A stretch of DNA of 64,000 bases from Pseudomonas fluorescens (lineage in GTDB: Bacteria; Pseudomonadota; Gammaproteobacteria; Pseudomonadales; Pseudomonadaceae), in assembly GCA_902825215.1 (NCBI GenBank), contig LR782234.1:5907001-5971000 (forward strand), written 5' to 3'. How positions within the stretch are numbered: the stretch's first letter is position 1; every line of letters starts with the position of its first letter. A model generated the notes under the pieces. The model was not told the origin of the DNA, did no database searches, and saw nothing but the letters and a program-made list of their open reading frames with translations. This document shows positions 25,911 through 34,749 of the stretch, piece after piece. A program made the position numbers and the translations under genes.

Positions 25911-25996
25911 CTGCAAGTTGCAAGCTGCAAGCTTCAAGAAGGAAGCAAAAGCGCAAAGCTTTTACTTGCAGCTTGTAGCTTGTAGCTTGCCGCTCA
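25911..25996. repeat. AAGCTT-rich palindromic repeat, copy 2, inside the ssu operon
   Basis: Left arm GCTGCAAGTTGCAAGCTGCA then AGCTTCAAG, right arm TACTTGCAGCTTGTAGCTTG, around an AAAAGCGCAAAGCTTTTA centre. Same layout as 4629-4708. It fills most of the ssuB-ssuF spacer. Confidence 0.7.
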
Positions 25997-26004
25997 CAGT
26001 TGCT

Positions 26005-26811
26005 TTATTGCGCCCAACGCAGTTGCGTAGGCAAGGGTGAAACAGGTTCCGGCGCCGGCGGTTCGCCGGGCAGGGACAGAACACGGTTGAGCACTTCGCT
26101 TTCCAGTGCGGCCAGGCGATGCGAGCCACGCACACGTGGGCGTGGCAGTTCGACGTGCAGGTCGAGACCGACTTCGCCGTCCTCGATCAGGATCACCCGG
26201 TCGGCAATCGCCACCGCTTCGCTGACGTCGTGGGTCACCAGCAGCACGGTGAAGCCGTGTTGCTGCCACAAACGTTCGATCAGTTGCTGCATCTCGATGC
26301 GGGTCAGCGCGTCCAGCGCGCCGAGTGGTTCGTCGAGCAACAGCAGGCGTGGTTTATGAATCAGCGCCCGGGCCAGGGCGACACGCTGTTTCTGTCCGCC
26401 CGACAATGCGGCCGGCCATTCATTGGCGCGATCGGCCAGCCCCACCGCTTCGAGTGCTTCCAGCGCTTGCGCCCGCCAGTTGCCCGCAAGGCCCAGGCCA
26501 ACGTTGTCGATGATCTTTTTCCACGGCAGCAGGCGCGCTTCCTGGAACATCAAGCGGGTGTCATCGCGCGCATCGCTAAGCGGCGCGGAACCGGCGAACA
26601 GGTCGCCGCCAGTCGGTTGATCGAGCCCGGCGAGCAAGCGCAGCAAGGTGCTTTTGCCGCAACCGCTGCGCCCGACCACTGCGACGAATTGCCCCGCCGG
26701 AATGTGCAAATCGATATCGCGCAATACCTGGCGCGAGCCAAAGGTTTTCTGCAGGTTGCGCAGCGCCAGCGGAATCCCGCGCAGCAGGCGTGGCGGCTGT
26801 TGAGCAGTCAT
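26005..26811 (-). CDS. ssuB: Aliphatic sulfonate ABC transporter ATPase SsuB
   Basis: 268 residues from the ATG of MTAQQPPRLLRGIPLAL, which overlaps the ssuC stop by four nucleotides. Walker A GRSGCGKS at 47-54, signature LSGGQKQRVALAR, Walker B LLLLDEPLGALD and switch region LLVTHDVSEAV are all present. It energises import of alkanesulfonates through SsuC. The tail (PEPVSPLPTQLRWAQ) is typical of Pseudomonas SsuB. Expected to be derepressed under sulfate limitation, by family knowledge. Confidence 0.94.
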   Translation of the reverse strand: MTAQQPPRLLRGIPLALRNLQKTFGSRQVLRDIDLHIPAGQFVAVVGRSGCGKSTLLRLLAGLDQPTGGDLFAGSAPLSDARDDTRLMFQEARLLPWKKIIDNVGLGLAGNWRAQALEALEAVGLADRANEWPAALSGGQKQRVALARALIHKPRLLLLDEPLGALDALTRIEMQQLIERLWQQHGFTVLLVTHDVSEAVAIADRVILIEDGEVGLDLHVELPRPRVRGSHRLAALESEVLNRVLSLPGEPPAPEPVSPLPTQLRWAQ

Positions 26812-27590
26812 GCCGCACCTCCCTTGGCCACCTGGTAGGCCGGATGCCAGCGCAACCACACCCGTTCAAGCCCGCGGGCAGCGAGGTCGGCCAGTTTGCC
26901 CAGCACGGCGTAAAGCAGGATCGCCAGCACCACCACATCGGTCTGCAAAAATTCACGGGCGTTCATCGCCAGATAGCCGATGCCCGAGCTGGCCGAAATG
27001 GTTTCAGCGACGATCAGCGTCAGCCACATGAAACCCAGGGCAAAGCGCACGCCGACCAGAATCGACGGCAGCGCGCCGGGCAGAATCACCTGGCGAAACA
27101 GGCTGAAACCGCTCAAACCATAACTGCGCGCCATTTCCACCAGCGCCGGGTCGACGTTGCGGATGCCGTGATACGTGTTGAGATAAATCGGGAACAAGGT
27201 GCCCAGTGCCACGAGAAAAATCTTCGCCGACTCGTCGATGCCGAACCACAGGATCACCAGTGGAATCAGCGCCAGATGCGGCACGTTGCGGATCATCTGC
27301 ACCGAGCTGTCGAGCAAGCGCTCGCCCCACTTCGACAGGCCGGTGATAAAGCCCAGCACCAGACCGATGCTGCCGCCGATGGTGAAGCCGAGTGCCGCGC
27401 GCCAGCCGCTGATGGCCAGGTGCGTCCAGATTTCGCCGCTGCGCACCAGACTGACGCCGGCCTCGAGCACCGCCACCGGCGCCGGCAGAATCCGCGTCGA
27501 CAACCAACCGGCCGACACCGACAACTGCCACACCGCCAGCAGCAACACCGGCAACGCCCAGGGCGCGAGGCTGTGGATAAATTTCTTCAT
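26808..27590 (-). CDS. ssuC: Aliphatic sulfonate ABC transporter permease SsuC
   Basis: 260 residues with six membrane segments and the BPD-type loop PALVEMARSYGLSGFSLFRQVILPGALP for ATPase contact. It forms the inner-membrane channel for alkanesulfonates. It starts 9 nt after the ssuD stop and overlaps ssuB at its end, so D, C and B are co-translated. Confidence 0.94.
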   Translation of the reverse strand: MKKFIHSLAPWALPVLLLAVWQLSVSAGWLSTRILPAPVAVLEAGVSLVRSGEIWTHLAISGWRAALGFTIGGSIGLVLGFITGLSKWGERLLDSSVQMIRNVPHLALIPLVILWFGIDESAKIFLVALGTLFPIYLNTYHGIRNVDPALVEMARSYGLSGFSLFRQVILPGALPSILVGVRFALGFMWLTLIVAETISASSGIGYLAMNAREFLQTDVVVLAILLYAVLGKLADLAARGLERVWLRWHPAYQVAKGGAA

Positions 27591-27599
27591 GGCTGCGCC

Positions 27600-28748
27600 T
27601 CAGCTCTGCGATGCGGCTTTGGGCAGGATGTCGTTGGCGACCATCTCGCCGAACGGGCTGACGTAACCGGCGCTTTTCGGCAATTCCGGGCGTTCGACGT
27701 CGAGGTGCGGAAACAGCAGTTCAGCGACGCGATAGGATTCTTCGAGGTGTGGATAACCGGAGAAGATGAACGTGTCGATGCCCAGATCCGCGTATTCCTT
27801 GACCCGCGCCGCCACGGTCGGGCCATCGCCGACCAGCGCCGTGCCGGCACCGCCGCGCACCAGACCGACGCCGGCCCACAGGTTGGGGCTGACTTCGAGG
27901 TTGTCGCGGCTGCCGCCATGCAGCGCGGCCATGCGTTGCTGGCCGACCGAATCGAAGCGCGCCAGCGACGCCTGCGCACGTTGGATGGTGTCGTCGTCCA
28001 GATGCGAGATCAGTCGGTCCGCCGCTTGCCAGGCTTCGGCATTGGTTTCCCGCACGATCACATGCAGACGAATACCGAAGCGCACGGTGCGCCCGAGTTT
28101 GGCGGCTTTGGCCCGGACTTGGGCGATCTTCTCTGCCACTGCTGCCGGCGGCTCGCCCCAGGTCAGGACCATTTCCACTTGCTCGGCGGCCAGATCCTGC
28201 GCAGCTTCGGACGAGCCACCGAAGTACAGCGGCGGACGCGGTTGCTGGATCGGCGGATAGAGCAGCTTGGCGCCTTTGACGCTGATATGTTCGCCGTCGT
28301 AATCAACGGTTTCGCCTTCCAGCACACGGCGCCAGATGCGGGTGAATTCCACCGAGGCCTGATAGCGTTCTTCGTGGTTGAGGAACAGACCGTCGCCGGC
28401 CAATTCTTCCGGGTCACCGCCAGTGACCAGATTGAACAACGCACGACCGCCGGACAAACGATCCAGTGTTGCAGCCTGACGCGCCGCCACCGTCGGGGAA
28501 ATGATCCCGGGGCGCAGAGCGACGAGAAATTTCAGGCGCTGGGTAACTGGAATCAGCGAGGCCGCGACCAGCCACGAATCTTCGCAGGAACGCCCGGTGG
28601 GAATCAGCACCCCGCCAAAACCGAGGCGATCCGCCGCTTGCGCAACTTGCTGCAAATAACCGTGGTCGACCGCGCGGGCGCCTTCAGCGGTGCCAAGGTA
28701 ATGGCCGTCGCCGTGGGTAGGCAGGAACCAGAAAATATTGAGGCTCAT
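27600..28748 (-). CDS. ssuD: FMNH2-dependent alkanesulfonate monooxygenase SsuD
   Basis: 382 residues, the usual SsuD length. It cleaves C1-C14 alkanesulfonates to aldehyde and sulfite using FMNH2 from SsuE and oxygen. It begins MSLNIFWFLPTHGDGHYLGT and shows the luciferase-like TIM-barrel blocks DRLGFGGVLIPTGRSCEDSW, LKFLVALRPGIISPTVAARQ and RALFNLVTGGDPEE. Catalytic-site residues of the family, including the Arg in SEGNGAGTAL-like PTVAARVKEYADLGIDTFIF region, appear in place. It starts 25 nt after ssuA. Confidence 0.95.
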   Translation of the reverse strand: MSLNIFWFLPTHGDGHYLGTAEGARAVDHGYLQQVAQAADRLGFGGVLIPTGRSCEDSWLVAASLIPVTQRLKFLVALRPGIISPTVAARQAATLDRLSGGRALFNLVTGGDPEELAGDGLFLNHEERYQASVEFTRIWRRVLEGETVDYDGEHISVKGAKLLYPPIQQPRPPLYFGGSSEAAQDLAAEQVEMVLTWGEPPAAVAEKIAQVRAKAAKLGRTVRFGIRLHVIVRETNAEAWQAADRLISHLDDDTIQRAQASLARFDSVGQQRMAALHGGSRDNLEVSPNLWAGVGLVRGGAGTALVGDGPTVAARVKEYADLGIDTFIFSGYPHLEESYRVAELLFPHLDVERPELPKSAGYVSPFGEMVANDILPKAASQS

Positions 28749-28773
28749 GGAGTGGTCTCCTTGTGGATTCGAA

Positions 28774-29748
28774 TTACTGCGCTGGGGAGCTTTGGGCCAC
28801 AGCGGCCGGCGGGGTCCAGATCACGTCCTTGATGCTCAGCGGCTTGGGAATCAGCTTGAGCTGGAAAAACGTGTCGGCGATTTTCTGTTGCGCGGCGACC
28901 ACTTCCGGGGTCAGGAACAGCGCGCCATAGCCCTGGCGTTTCACCGAGGTCAGGGTGATGTCTGCCGGCAGACCGAGCAGCGGCGCCACCTGTTGGGTGA
29001 CGTCTTGCGGATTGGCTTGCGACCATTCGCCGACCGCGCGCACTTCTTCGACAAGGGTCTTGATCACCTCGGGATTTTTCTGCGCGTAAGGTTTGGTGGC
29101 GAGATAGAACTGGTGGTTGTCGACGATGCCTTTGCCGTCACGCAGGGTATGCGCCTGCAGTTGTTGCTCGGCGGCAGCCTGATACGGATCCCAGATCACC
29201 CAGGCATCGACGCTGCCGCGCTCGAACGCTGCGCGGGCATCGGCCGGTGGCAGGAATACGGTTTGAATGTCGCTGTACTTGAGGCCTGCGTCTTCCAGCG
29301 CGCGCACTAACAGGTAGTGAACGTTGGAGCCTTTGTTCAGGGCAATTTTCTTGCCTTTGAGATCGGCCACCGATTTGATCGGCGAATCTTTCGGCACGAG
29401 GATCGCTTCGCTGTGCGGCGCGGGTGGTTCGTAAGCCACGTAGAGCAGATCGGCGCCAGCGGCCTGGGCGAACACAGGCGGGGTTTCGCCGGTCACGCCA
29501 AAGTCGATCGAACCGACATTGAGGCCTTCAAGCAGTTGCGGGCCGCCGGGAAATTCAGTCCATTGCACGTCGACGCCTTGAGCGGCGAGACGCTTCTCCA
29601 GCGTGCCTTTGGCCTTGAGCAGCACCAGCGTGCCGTACTTCTGATAACCGATCCGCAAGGTCTCGGCTTGAGCTTGGGTAATAGCGCCGATGGACACAGC
29701 CGCAGCAAACAGAGCGACCAGACCACGACGCAAAAATACAGGGCGCAT
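28774..29748 (-). CDS. ssuA: Alkanesulfonate-binding periplasmic protein SsuA
   Basis: 324 residues from the ATG of MRPVFLRRGLVALFAAAVSI (AAGGAGAGCGCC upstream); a signal peptide ends after TQAQA. The mature start ETLRIGYQKYGTLVLLKAKG and the block DFGVTGETPPVFAQAAGADL are typical for sulfonate receptors of the SsuA/TauA group. It delivers alkanesulfonates to SsuC. The ssuE-A-D-C-B order is canonical. Confidence 0.94.
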   Translation of the reverse strand: MRPVFLRRGLVALFAAAVSIGAITQAQAETLRIGYQKYGTLVLLKAKGTLEKRLAAQGVDVQWTEFPGGPQLLEGLNVGSIDFGVTGETPPVFAQAAGADLLYVAYEPPAPHSEAILVPKDSPIKSVADLKGKKIALNKGSNVHYLLVRALEDAGLKYSDIQTVFLPPADARAAFERGSVDAWVIWDPYQAAAEQQLQAHTLRDGKGIVDNHQFYLATKPYAQKNPEVIKTLVEEVRAVGEWSQANPQDVTQQVAPLLGLPADITLTSVKRQGYGALFLTPEVVAAQQKIADTFFQLKLIPKPLSIKDVIWTPPAAVAQSSPAQ

Positions 29749-29837
29749 GGCGCTCTCCTTTTTGCTGTTGGGTTGTGGCTGCACCTGCTTGCCCGTTGGC
29801 GGGCGAGTAAGGCCAGTACTTCAAATTTCGGTGAGAC

Positions 29838-30431
29838 TCAAATGCTCCAGCGAGCACTCAACAAACGTTCGTTCAACAGGCCCGGCTCCAGCGGTTTCGG
29901 CCGGCGCGCCATGGCCCCGACAAACTGCTCCAGCGCTTCATGCAGTCGCAACTCCAGGGTCGGCGCCAGTTGCGCATCGGCACTGCCTTCGCCGTAAGCG
30001 ATCTGACTGTCCTCGGCAAAAATCCCCTGAAGCATTTCCTGGGCTTTCAACGCCGACAGCACTGGCTTGAGGGCGTAATCGACCACCAGCATGTGGGCGA
30101 TGCTGCCGCCGGTGGCCATCGGCAAGACGACCTTGTGGCTCAGCGCACGTTCGGGCAGCAGATCGAGCAGGGTTTTCAGTGCGCCGGAGAACGACGCTTT
30201 GTATACCGGCGTAGCGATCAGCAGGCCGTCGGCGTTTTCGATCTGTTGCAACAGGTCGAGGACTTTCGGGCTGTCGAAGCGTGCATGGAGCAAATCCTCG
30301 GCGGGGAAGTCCCGCACCTGATAACTCACCACTTCCACTCCGTGCCGATGCAGCCAGCGTTGCGAACGCTCCAACAGCACCGCGGAGCGAGAGCGCAGGC
30401 TGGGGCTGCCACCCAGTGAGACGACCAGCAT
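29838..30431 (-). CDS. ssuE: NADPH-dependent FMN reductase SsuE
   Basis: 197 residues, flavodoxin-like fold: MLVVSLGGSPSLRSRSAVLL at the FMN-phosphate loop, ADGLLIATPVYKASFSGALK and LPMATGGSIAHMLVVDYALK. SsuE supplies FMNH2 to SsuD. It is the first gene of the ssu operon; AAGGA lies 8 nt upstream of the ATG. The region upstream is AT-rich and probably holds the sulfur-starvation promoter. Confidence 0.94.
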   Translation of the reverse strand: MLVVSLGGSPSLRSRSAVLLERSQRWLHRHGVEVVSYQVRDFPAEDLLHARFDSPKVLDLLQQIENADGLLIATPVYKASFSGALKTLLDLLPERALSHKVVLPMATGGSIAHMLVVDYALKPVLSALKAQEMLQGIFAEDSQIAYGEGSADAQLAPTLELRLHEALEQFVGAMARRPKPLEPGLLNERLLSARWSI

Positions 30432-30743
30432 TGAGACGATTCCTTAAACGTTAGCGGCGATTCGCAGGTTGCGATCTCGCTTCAATGGAATGACCTTACC
30501 AGTAGATTTATATATCCATAAATCATATTTATTCATTTGGTTATGCGTTTTGGAGATATGTCCGCCGCTGTTATTCAGGCGAAAAAAAGGCCGTCGAAAC
30601 GGCCGAAATTCCCCTGCTTTGTCATTCTGGATTCTCAAGTGCCTGGGCTGACGCCTTCGCGAGCAGGCTCGCTCCCACATTGAAATGCGATCCCTGTGGG
30701 AGCGAGCCTGCTCGCGAAAGCGGTGGTGGCTACACCGCGAATA
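30432..30743. other. 312-bp lsfA-ssuE spacer: AT-rich promoter region plus REPIN
   Basis: The part next to ssuE (about 30480-30560) is AT-rich (TTTATATATCCATAAATCAT, then ATTTATTCATTTGGTTATG), unlike the GC-rich surroundings, and is a good place for the ssu promoter and regulator site. A REPIN fills 30653-30722. No gene is supported; the 78-codon frame here lacks coding character. Confidence 0.5.
30653..30722. repeat. Short REPIN, GAGCGAGCCTGCTCGC class
   Basis: Inverted arms CCTTCGCGAGCAGGCTCGCT and GGGAGCGAGCCTGCTCGCGA with only about 20 bp between them, the shortest spacer among the REPINs of this window. Located downstream of lsfA. Confidence 0.9.
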
Positions 30744-31382
30744 TTATTTGTTCGGCTGCGGCGTCAGGCGCAGGTACGGCTTCACCGCGCGATAGCCTTT
30801 CGGGAAGCGCTGCTTGATCTCGTCTTCATCCTTGAGCGACGGCACGATCACCACGTCGTCACCGTCCTGCCAGTTGGCCGGGGTGGCCACCTTGTGGTTG
30901 TCGGTGAGCTGCAGCGAGTCGATCACCCGCAGGATCTCGTGGAAATTGCGCCCGGTGCTCGCCGGATAAGTGATGGTCAGGCGAATCTTCTTGTTCGGGT
31001 CGATGACGAACAGCGAACGTACGGTCAGGGTATCGCTGGCATTCGGATGGATCAGGTCGTAGAGGTCGGACACCTTGCGATCGGCATCGGCCAGGATCGG
31101 AAAATTGACCACGGTGTTCTGGGTTTCATTGATGTCTTCGATCCACTTGTGGTGCGAATCCACCGGGTCGACTGACAGCGCAATGGCTTTGACGCCGCGC
31201 TGGCTGAACTCGTCCTTGAGCTTGGCGGTGAAACCCAGTTCGGTGGTGCATACCGGCGTGAAGTCTGCCGGATGAGAGAACAGCACGCCCCAGCTATCGC
31301 CCAGCCATTCGTGGAAACGAATCTTGCCGGCGCTGGAATCCTGTTCGAAATCGGGGGCGATGTCGCCAAGTCTGAGGCTCAT
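30744..31382 (-). CDS. lsfA: 1-Cys peroxiredoxin LsfA (Prx6 type)
   Basis: 212 residues from the ATG of MSLRLGDIAPDFEQDSSAGK; the longer frame to 31499 starts in AT-rich non-coding sequence. The peroxidatic Cys45 sits in HPADFTPVCTTELG and the Prx6-type C-terminal arm is present (DDVVIVPSLKDEDEIKQRFP). It reduces peroxides with a single catalytic cysteine. Its position upstream of ssuEADCB on the same strand matches lsfA of P. putida, a protein induced by sulfate starvation, which supports the symbol. Confidence 0.93.
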   Translation of the reverse strand: MSLRLGDIAPDFEQDSSAGKIRFHEWLGDSWGVLFSHPADFTPVCTTELGFTAKLKDEFSQRGVKAIALSVDPVDSHHKWIEDINETQNTVVNFPILADADRKVSDLYDLIHPNASDTLTVRSLFVIDPNKKIRLTITYPASTGRNFHEILRVIDSLQLTDNHKVATPANWQDGDDVVIVPSLKDEDEIKQRFPKGYRAVKPYLRLTPQPNK

Positions 31383-31615
31383 GATGCGGCTCCTGCTGGA
31401 GTGATTGGAGACCTCAACTGTAGCTCGGGATTTACCATCATGAAAAAGAATAAATAACTCGATATCCAGACCTTTATCGAATATTAAATATCTGTTCACT
31501 GGACGCTCAGCGGGATCGCGCCGAACATCGGCCTCAAGGTTCGAGAAGGCCTTGAGTTGCAGTAAAGAGGGAAACTTCGAGACAGGCTTACGGGGGTGGG
31601 CCTGACCCGAAAACG

Positions 31616-31655
31616 CAAAAGCCCCGTCCGGCGCAATGCCGGACGGGGCTTTTTT
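31616..31655. terminator. Intrinsic terminator downstream of the first oprD-family gene
   Basis: Perfect stem AAAGCCCCGTCCGGC / GCCGGACGGGGCTTT around a short loop, with T-runs on both sides. On the minus strand it lies 25 nt after the stop of the porin gene that ends at 31680. Confidence 0.85.
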
Positions 31656-31679
31656 ACGTCTGCGAATCGAGCCGCGTGC

Positions 31680-33017
31680 TTACAGCAGCGGGATCGAGTA
31701 GCTGACGATCAGGCGGTTTTCGTCCTGCGAACGGGTGTTCGGCAGGTCGGTGCGCCACATGGCGTTTTTCCACATGACGCCCACGTTTTTCAGAGGGCCT
31801 TGCGGTACGACATAACCGATGGTGAAGTCACGTTCCCACTCGGAACGATCACCGCTGGTGGTGTCGATGTTGTTACCGCGCAGATACACAACGCCGGCAG
31901 TCAGGCCAGGCACGCCGACCTTGGCGAAGTCATACGAGTAACGACCCTGCCAAGTGCGCTCGCCCGCGCGACCAAACTTCTGGATCTGCATGTCGGTAAT
32001 AGTGTAGTTGGACGAACCGTCACCCTGGTTCAACCAAGGAAAGTCGCTGTCACCATTGCTGACCTGATAACCGCCACCGAACGTGTGTCCAGCCACGGTA
32101 TAAAGGAACAAGCCGCTGTAGAGGTTGTTGTCGACTTTACCTTTGGTGACGTTGCCGCCGTAATAACCGGTGGTGAAGTAGTTGCTGTCATGGCCGTTAG
32201 CGCCATCGTCGCGGCTATTGAAGTAACGCAAATCAGACTTCAAAACGCCAGGACCGATGGACCAGTTATGGACCAGACCCAGGAAGTGCTGCTTGTAGAA
32301 GTCTTCCAGGTTGCCGTAGTAGTACTGGGCAGTCAGATCCTTGGTGATTTTGTAGTCACCACCGGCATAGATGAACTTGTTGCTGTCGCGACCGGCAGCA
32401 GTGCGACCGTTGGCGCCAGAGATCGACAGTTGCTCGTTGTTGCTCGAGTTACGACCTTTGGCCGACTCGATTTGACCGCCAACCAGAGTCAGATCCTTGA
32501 TTTCGCCAGAGGTGATCTGGCCACCCTGCCAGGTTTGCGGCAGCAGACGACCGTCGTTGGTGACGATTACCGGCAGCTTGGGCTGCAGAGTACCCAGCTT
32601 CAGCTCGGTCTGGGAGATCTTGGCTTTGGCTGTCAGCCCCAGGCTGGAGAAGTTATCAACCGCTTCACCGTTGTGTTCGCTCGGGAACACGGTGCCACCG
32701 TAAGAACCGGCGTTGGTGCGGGTCGCAGCCGAAGCGCCGTTGGTACCGCCGCCAGAATCCAGACGTACACCCAACAGACCGATAGCGTCGATACCGAAGC
32801 CTACAGTGCCCTGGGTGTAACCGGAGATGAAACGCAGATCGAAGCCTTGGCCCCACTCTTCATATTTGTTCGCGCCGGAACCGTCGCGGAAGTCCTGATT
32901 AATATAGAAGTTACGCAGCCCCAAAGTAGCCTTGCTGTCTTCGATGAAACCGGCGGCGCCTGCCTGCTGCGCCATAACCCCTACGGCCACAGCCAGGGCC
33001 AAGGTGGACTTGTTCAT
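31680..33017 (-). CDS. OprD-family outer-membrane porin (first of two)
   Basis: 445 residues. Signal peptide MNKSTLALAVAVGVMAQQAG ends after AGA, and the mature start GFIEDSKATLGLRNFYINQD is the OprD signature. The barrel runs to a terminal ENRLIVSYSIPLL. Substrate-specific porins of this family take up amino acids, organic acids or peptides; the exact substrate cannot be inferred. Its signal peptide and ribosome-site DNA are almost identical to those of the next porin gene, while the barrels differ strongly. ATG 33017 with GAGAGGAGC upstream. Confidence 0.93.
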   Translation of the reverse strand: MNKSTLALAVAVGVMAQQAGAAGFIEDSKATLGLRNFYINQDFRDGSGANKYEEWGQGFDLRFISGYTQGTVGFGIDAIGLLGVRLDSGGGTNGASAATRTNAGSYGGTVFPSEHNGEAVDNFSSLGLTAKAKISQTELKLGTLQPKLPVIVTNDGRLLPQTWQGGQITSGEIKDLTLVGGQIESAKGRNSSNNEQLSISGANGRTAAGRDSNKFIYAGGDYKITKDLTAQYYYGNLEDFYKQHFLGLVHNWSIGPGVLKSDLRYFNSRDDGANGHDSNYFTTGYYGGNVTKGKVDNNLYSGLFLYTVAGHTFGGGYQVSNGDSDFPWLNQGDGSSNYTITDMQIQKFGRAGERTWQGRYSYDFAKVGVPGLTAGVVYLRGNNIDTTSGDRSEWERDFTIGYVVPQGPLKNVGVMWKNAMWRTDLPNTRSQDENRLIVSYSIPLL

Positions 33018-33420
33018 GTATCGCTCCTCTCGTTTCTAATTCTTTATCTGCGGTTCCGGATCGTTCGCCCGAAATCCTCAATACGTAAATCGCAGCTGAC
33101 CGCTACCCCCCAGTCAAAGCCGCGGAAGAATACATCGGCGTAATCCTGAAAAGAATTGAATAACTCTTTTTCATAGCAACAAAGCCTAAGGAAACGCACA
33201 CCGACCCGTGATATCGGCCGGCCATCACGATTCCTGAACCCAAACAGGGCTCCAGCGACAAAATCTGCACAAGAATGGCGCCTGTTAGGGTGAAAGCACT
33301 GTAGGCCGGCGCCTTAAATTCTAAAAAGAATTAAAAATTATCTCGTTACAGCTATCAGGAATATAAAAAGGCAAGCAAAAAAAGGCCTCGCCTTTCGGCG
33401 AGGCCTTTTCGGTGGGACGT
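33018..33420. other. 403-bp spacer between the two porin genes
   Basis: Holds the promoter region and leader of the first porin gene, an AT-rich stretch near 33312-33372 (TTCTAAAAAGAATTAAAAAT, then ATATAAAAAGGCAAGC), and the terminator of the second porin gene at 33377-33409. The motif GAAAAGAATTGAATAACTC near 33149 is also AT-rich. No gene seen. Confidence 0.5.
33377..33409 (-). terminator. Intrinsic terminator of the second oprD-family gene
   Basis: Stem AAAGGCCTCGCC / GGCGAGGCCTTT with a TTTC loop; on the minus strand it is followed by a run of seven T residues. Eleven nucleotides after the porin stop codon. Confidence 0.92.
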
Positions 33421-34749
33421 TTACAGGAAGCTATAGGTGTAGTTGAAGATCAGACGGGTCTGATCCTGGTCAGCGATATTGATCTCGCTGCCACGGTACA
33501 CGCCATTACGCAGCGTCACGCCGAAGCCTTTGAGAGCGCCCTGCTGAACGGTGTAATCGATGCGCATGTCGCGCTCCCATTCCGACATGTCGCTGCCGGT
33601 ACCGTTGGTGGCCTTGATGTTCTCGCCATGCAGATAGGCGACGGACGCTTTCAGGCCCGGCACACCCAGACCGGCGAAGTCATAGGAATACTGACCGAAC
33701 GTGGTGTTCTCACCGGCACGGACGAAGCCGTTCACCATGGCATCGGTGAACAGGTAGAAGCTGGTGCCACCGGCGCCTTCCGGACGGCCGTTGCCATCGA
33801 CCACGTTGCCCTGGTTCAGATAGACAAAGCCGCCGTCATCATTGACCCGTTGATGGCCGAGCAGGAACGCGTTGCCACCCAGGGTATAGGTGAACATTGC
33901 ACTCCAGGTCTTGTTGTCGACTTCGCCCGGATTGCGCGCATAACCGCCGTTGTTGTTGAAGCGGTAGCCAACATCGCCGTTCTTGCCATCGGAACTGCTG
34001 TCGAAATAACGGATGTCAGTCTTGAACGACTGGTTGGCGCTGATCGGGTAAACGTGCACCAGACCGAAGAAATTCTGCTTGTAGTAGTCTTCCAGATTCG
34101 CGAAGTAATACTGCAGCGTCAGGTCTTTGGTGACTTTCCAGTCGGCGCCGGCATAACGGAACTGGTTGCTGTCTTCGGTCCCGCCCGCTACAGCCAAGCC
34201 AGTGGTGTTCGACGACGCGCGGCCTGCGGCATGTTCCAGCTGACCCGCGTTGAAGGTGACGTTGTCGATTTCCTTGGAGGTAATCGTGCCGCCTTCAAAG
34301 GTTTGCGGCAGCAGACGGCTGTCGTTGGCGACCAGGATCGGCATGTTCGGCTGCAGTGCACCGCCGTAATGCGCTTCGGTCTTGGAGAAGCGTGCCTTGA
34401 CGTTGCCCGCCACGCGGCTCCATTCGTCGACCGCCGAGCCGTCACTGTCGCTCGGGAAGAAGGTGTTGGAGTCCGGATGATGACCTTTGCCACCGTCCAG
34501 GTGAATGCCGACCAGGGCCTGTGCATCAAAACCGAAACCGACGGTGCCTTGGGTAAAGCCCGACAGGTAATCGAATTTCAGGCCTTCGGCCGTTTCACGC
34601 TGATCCGCACCGCCGTCGCGGTTGTCAGCGTTGTAATACATCGTGCGAGAACTGACGGAGGCCTTGCTGTCTTCGATGAAACCGGCGGCGCCTGCCTGCT
34701 GCGCCAAAACCGCTACGGCCACAGCCACGGCCAAGGTGGACTTATTCAT
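33421..34749 (-). CDS. OprD-family outer-membrane porin (second of two)
   Basis: 442 residues with signal peptide MNKSTLAVAVAVAVLAQQAG and mature start GFIEDSKASVSSRTMYYNAD. OprD features include GFTQGTVGFGFDAQALVGIH, RLLPQTFEGGTITSKEIDNV and the terminal aromatic strand TRLIFNYTYSFL. Substrate unknown. It lies directly upstream of, and parallel to, the other porin gene but has its own terminator, so the two are separately transcribed. A large plus-strand open frame over it is an antisense artefact of codon bias. Confidence 0.93.
   Translation of the reverse strand: MNKSTLAVAVAVAVLAQQAGAAGFIEDSKASVSSRTMYYNADNRDGGADQRETAEGLKFDYLSGFTQGTVGFGFDAQALVGIHLDGGKGHHPDSNTFFPSDSDGSAVDEWSRVAGNVKARFSKTEAHYGGALQPNMPILVANDSRLLPQTFEGGTITSKEIDNVTFNAGQLEHAAGRASSNTTGLAVAGGTEDSNQFRYAGADWKVTKDLTLQYYFANLEDYYKQNFFGLVHVYPISANQSFKTDIRYFDSSSDGKNGDVGYRFNNNGGYARNPGEVDNKTWSAMFTYTLGGNAFLLGHQRVNDDGGFVYLNQGNVVDGNGRPEGAGGTSFYLFTDAMVNGFVRAGENTTFGQYSYDFAGLGVPGLKASVAYLHGENIKATNGTGSDMSEWERDMRIDYTVQQGALKGFGVTLRNGVYRGSEINIADQDQTRLIFNYTYSFL

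Noticed and set aside
26790..28832. 680-codon plus-strand open frame over ssuC and ssuD
   Set aside because: Antisense of conserved ssu genes; translation is rich in Arg, Gln and His and matches no domain.
31383..31499. 39-residue N-terminal extension of LsfA
   Set aside because: The extra residues come from AT-rich upstream DNA, while MSLRLGDIAPDF is the normal Prx6 start.
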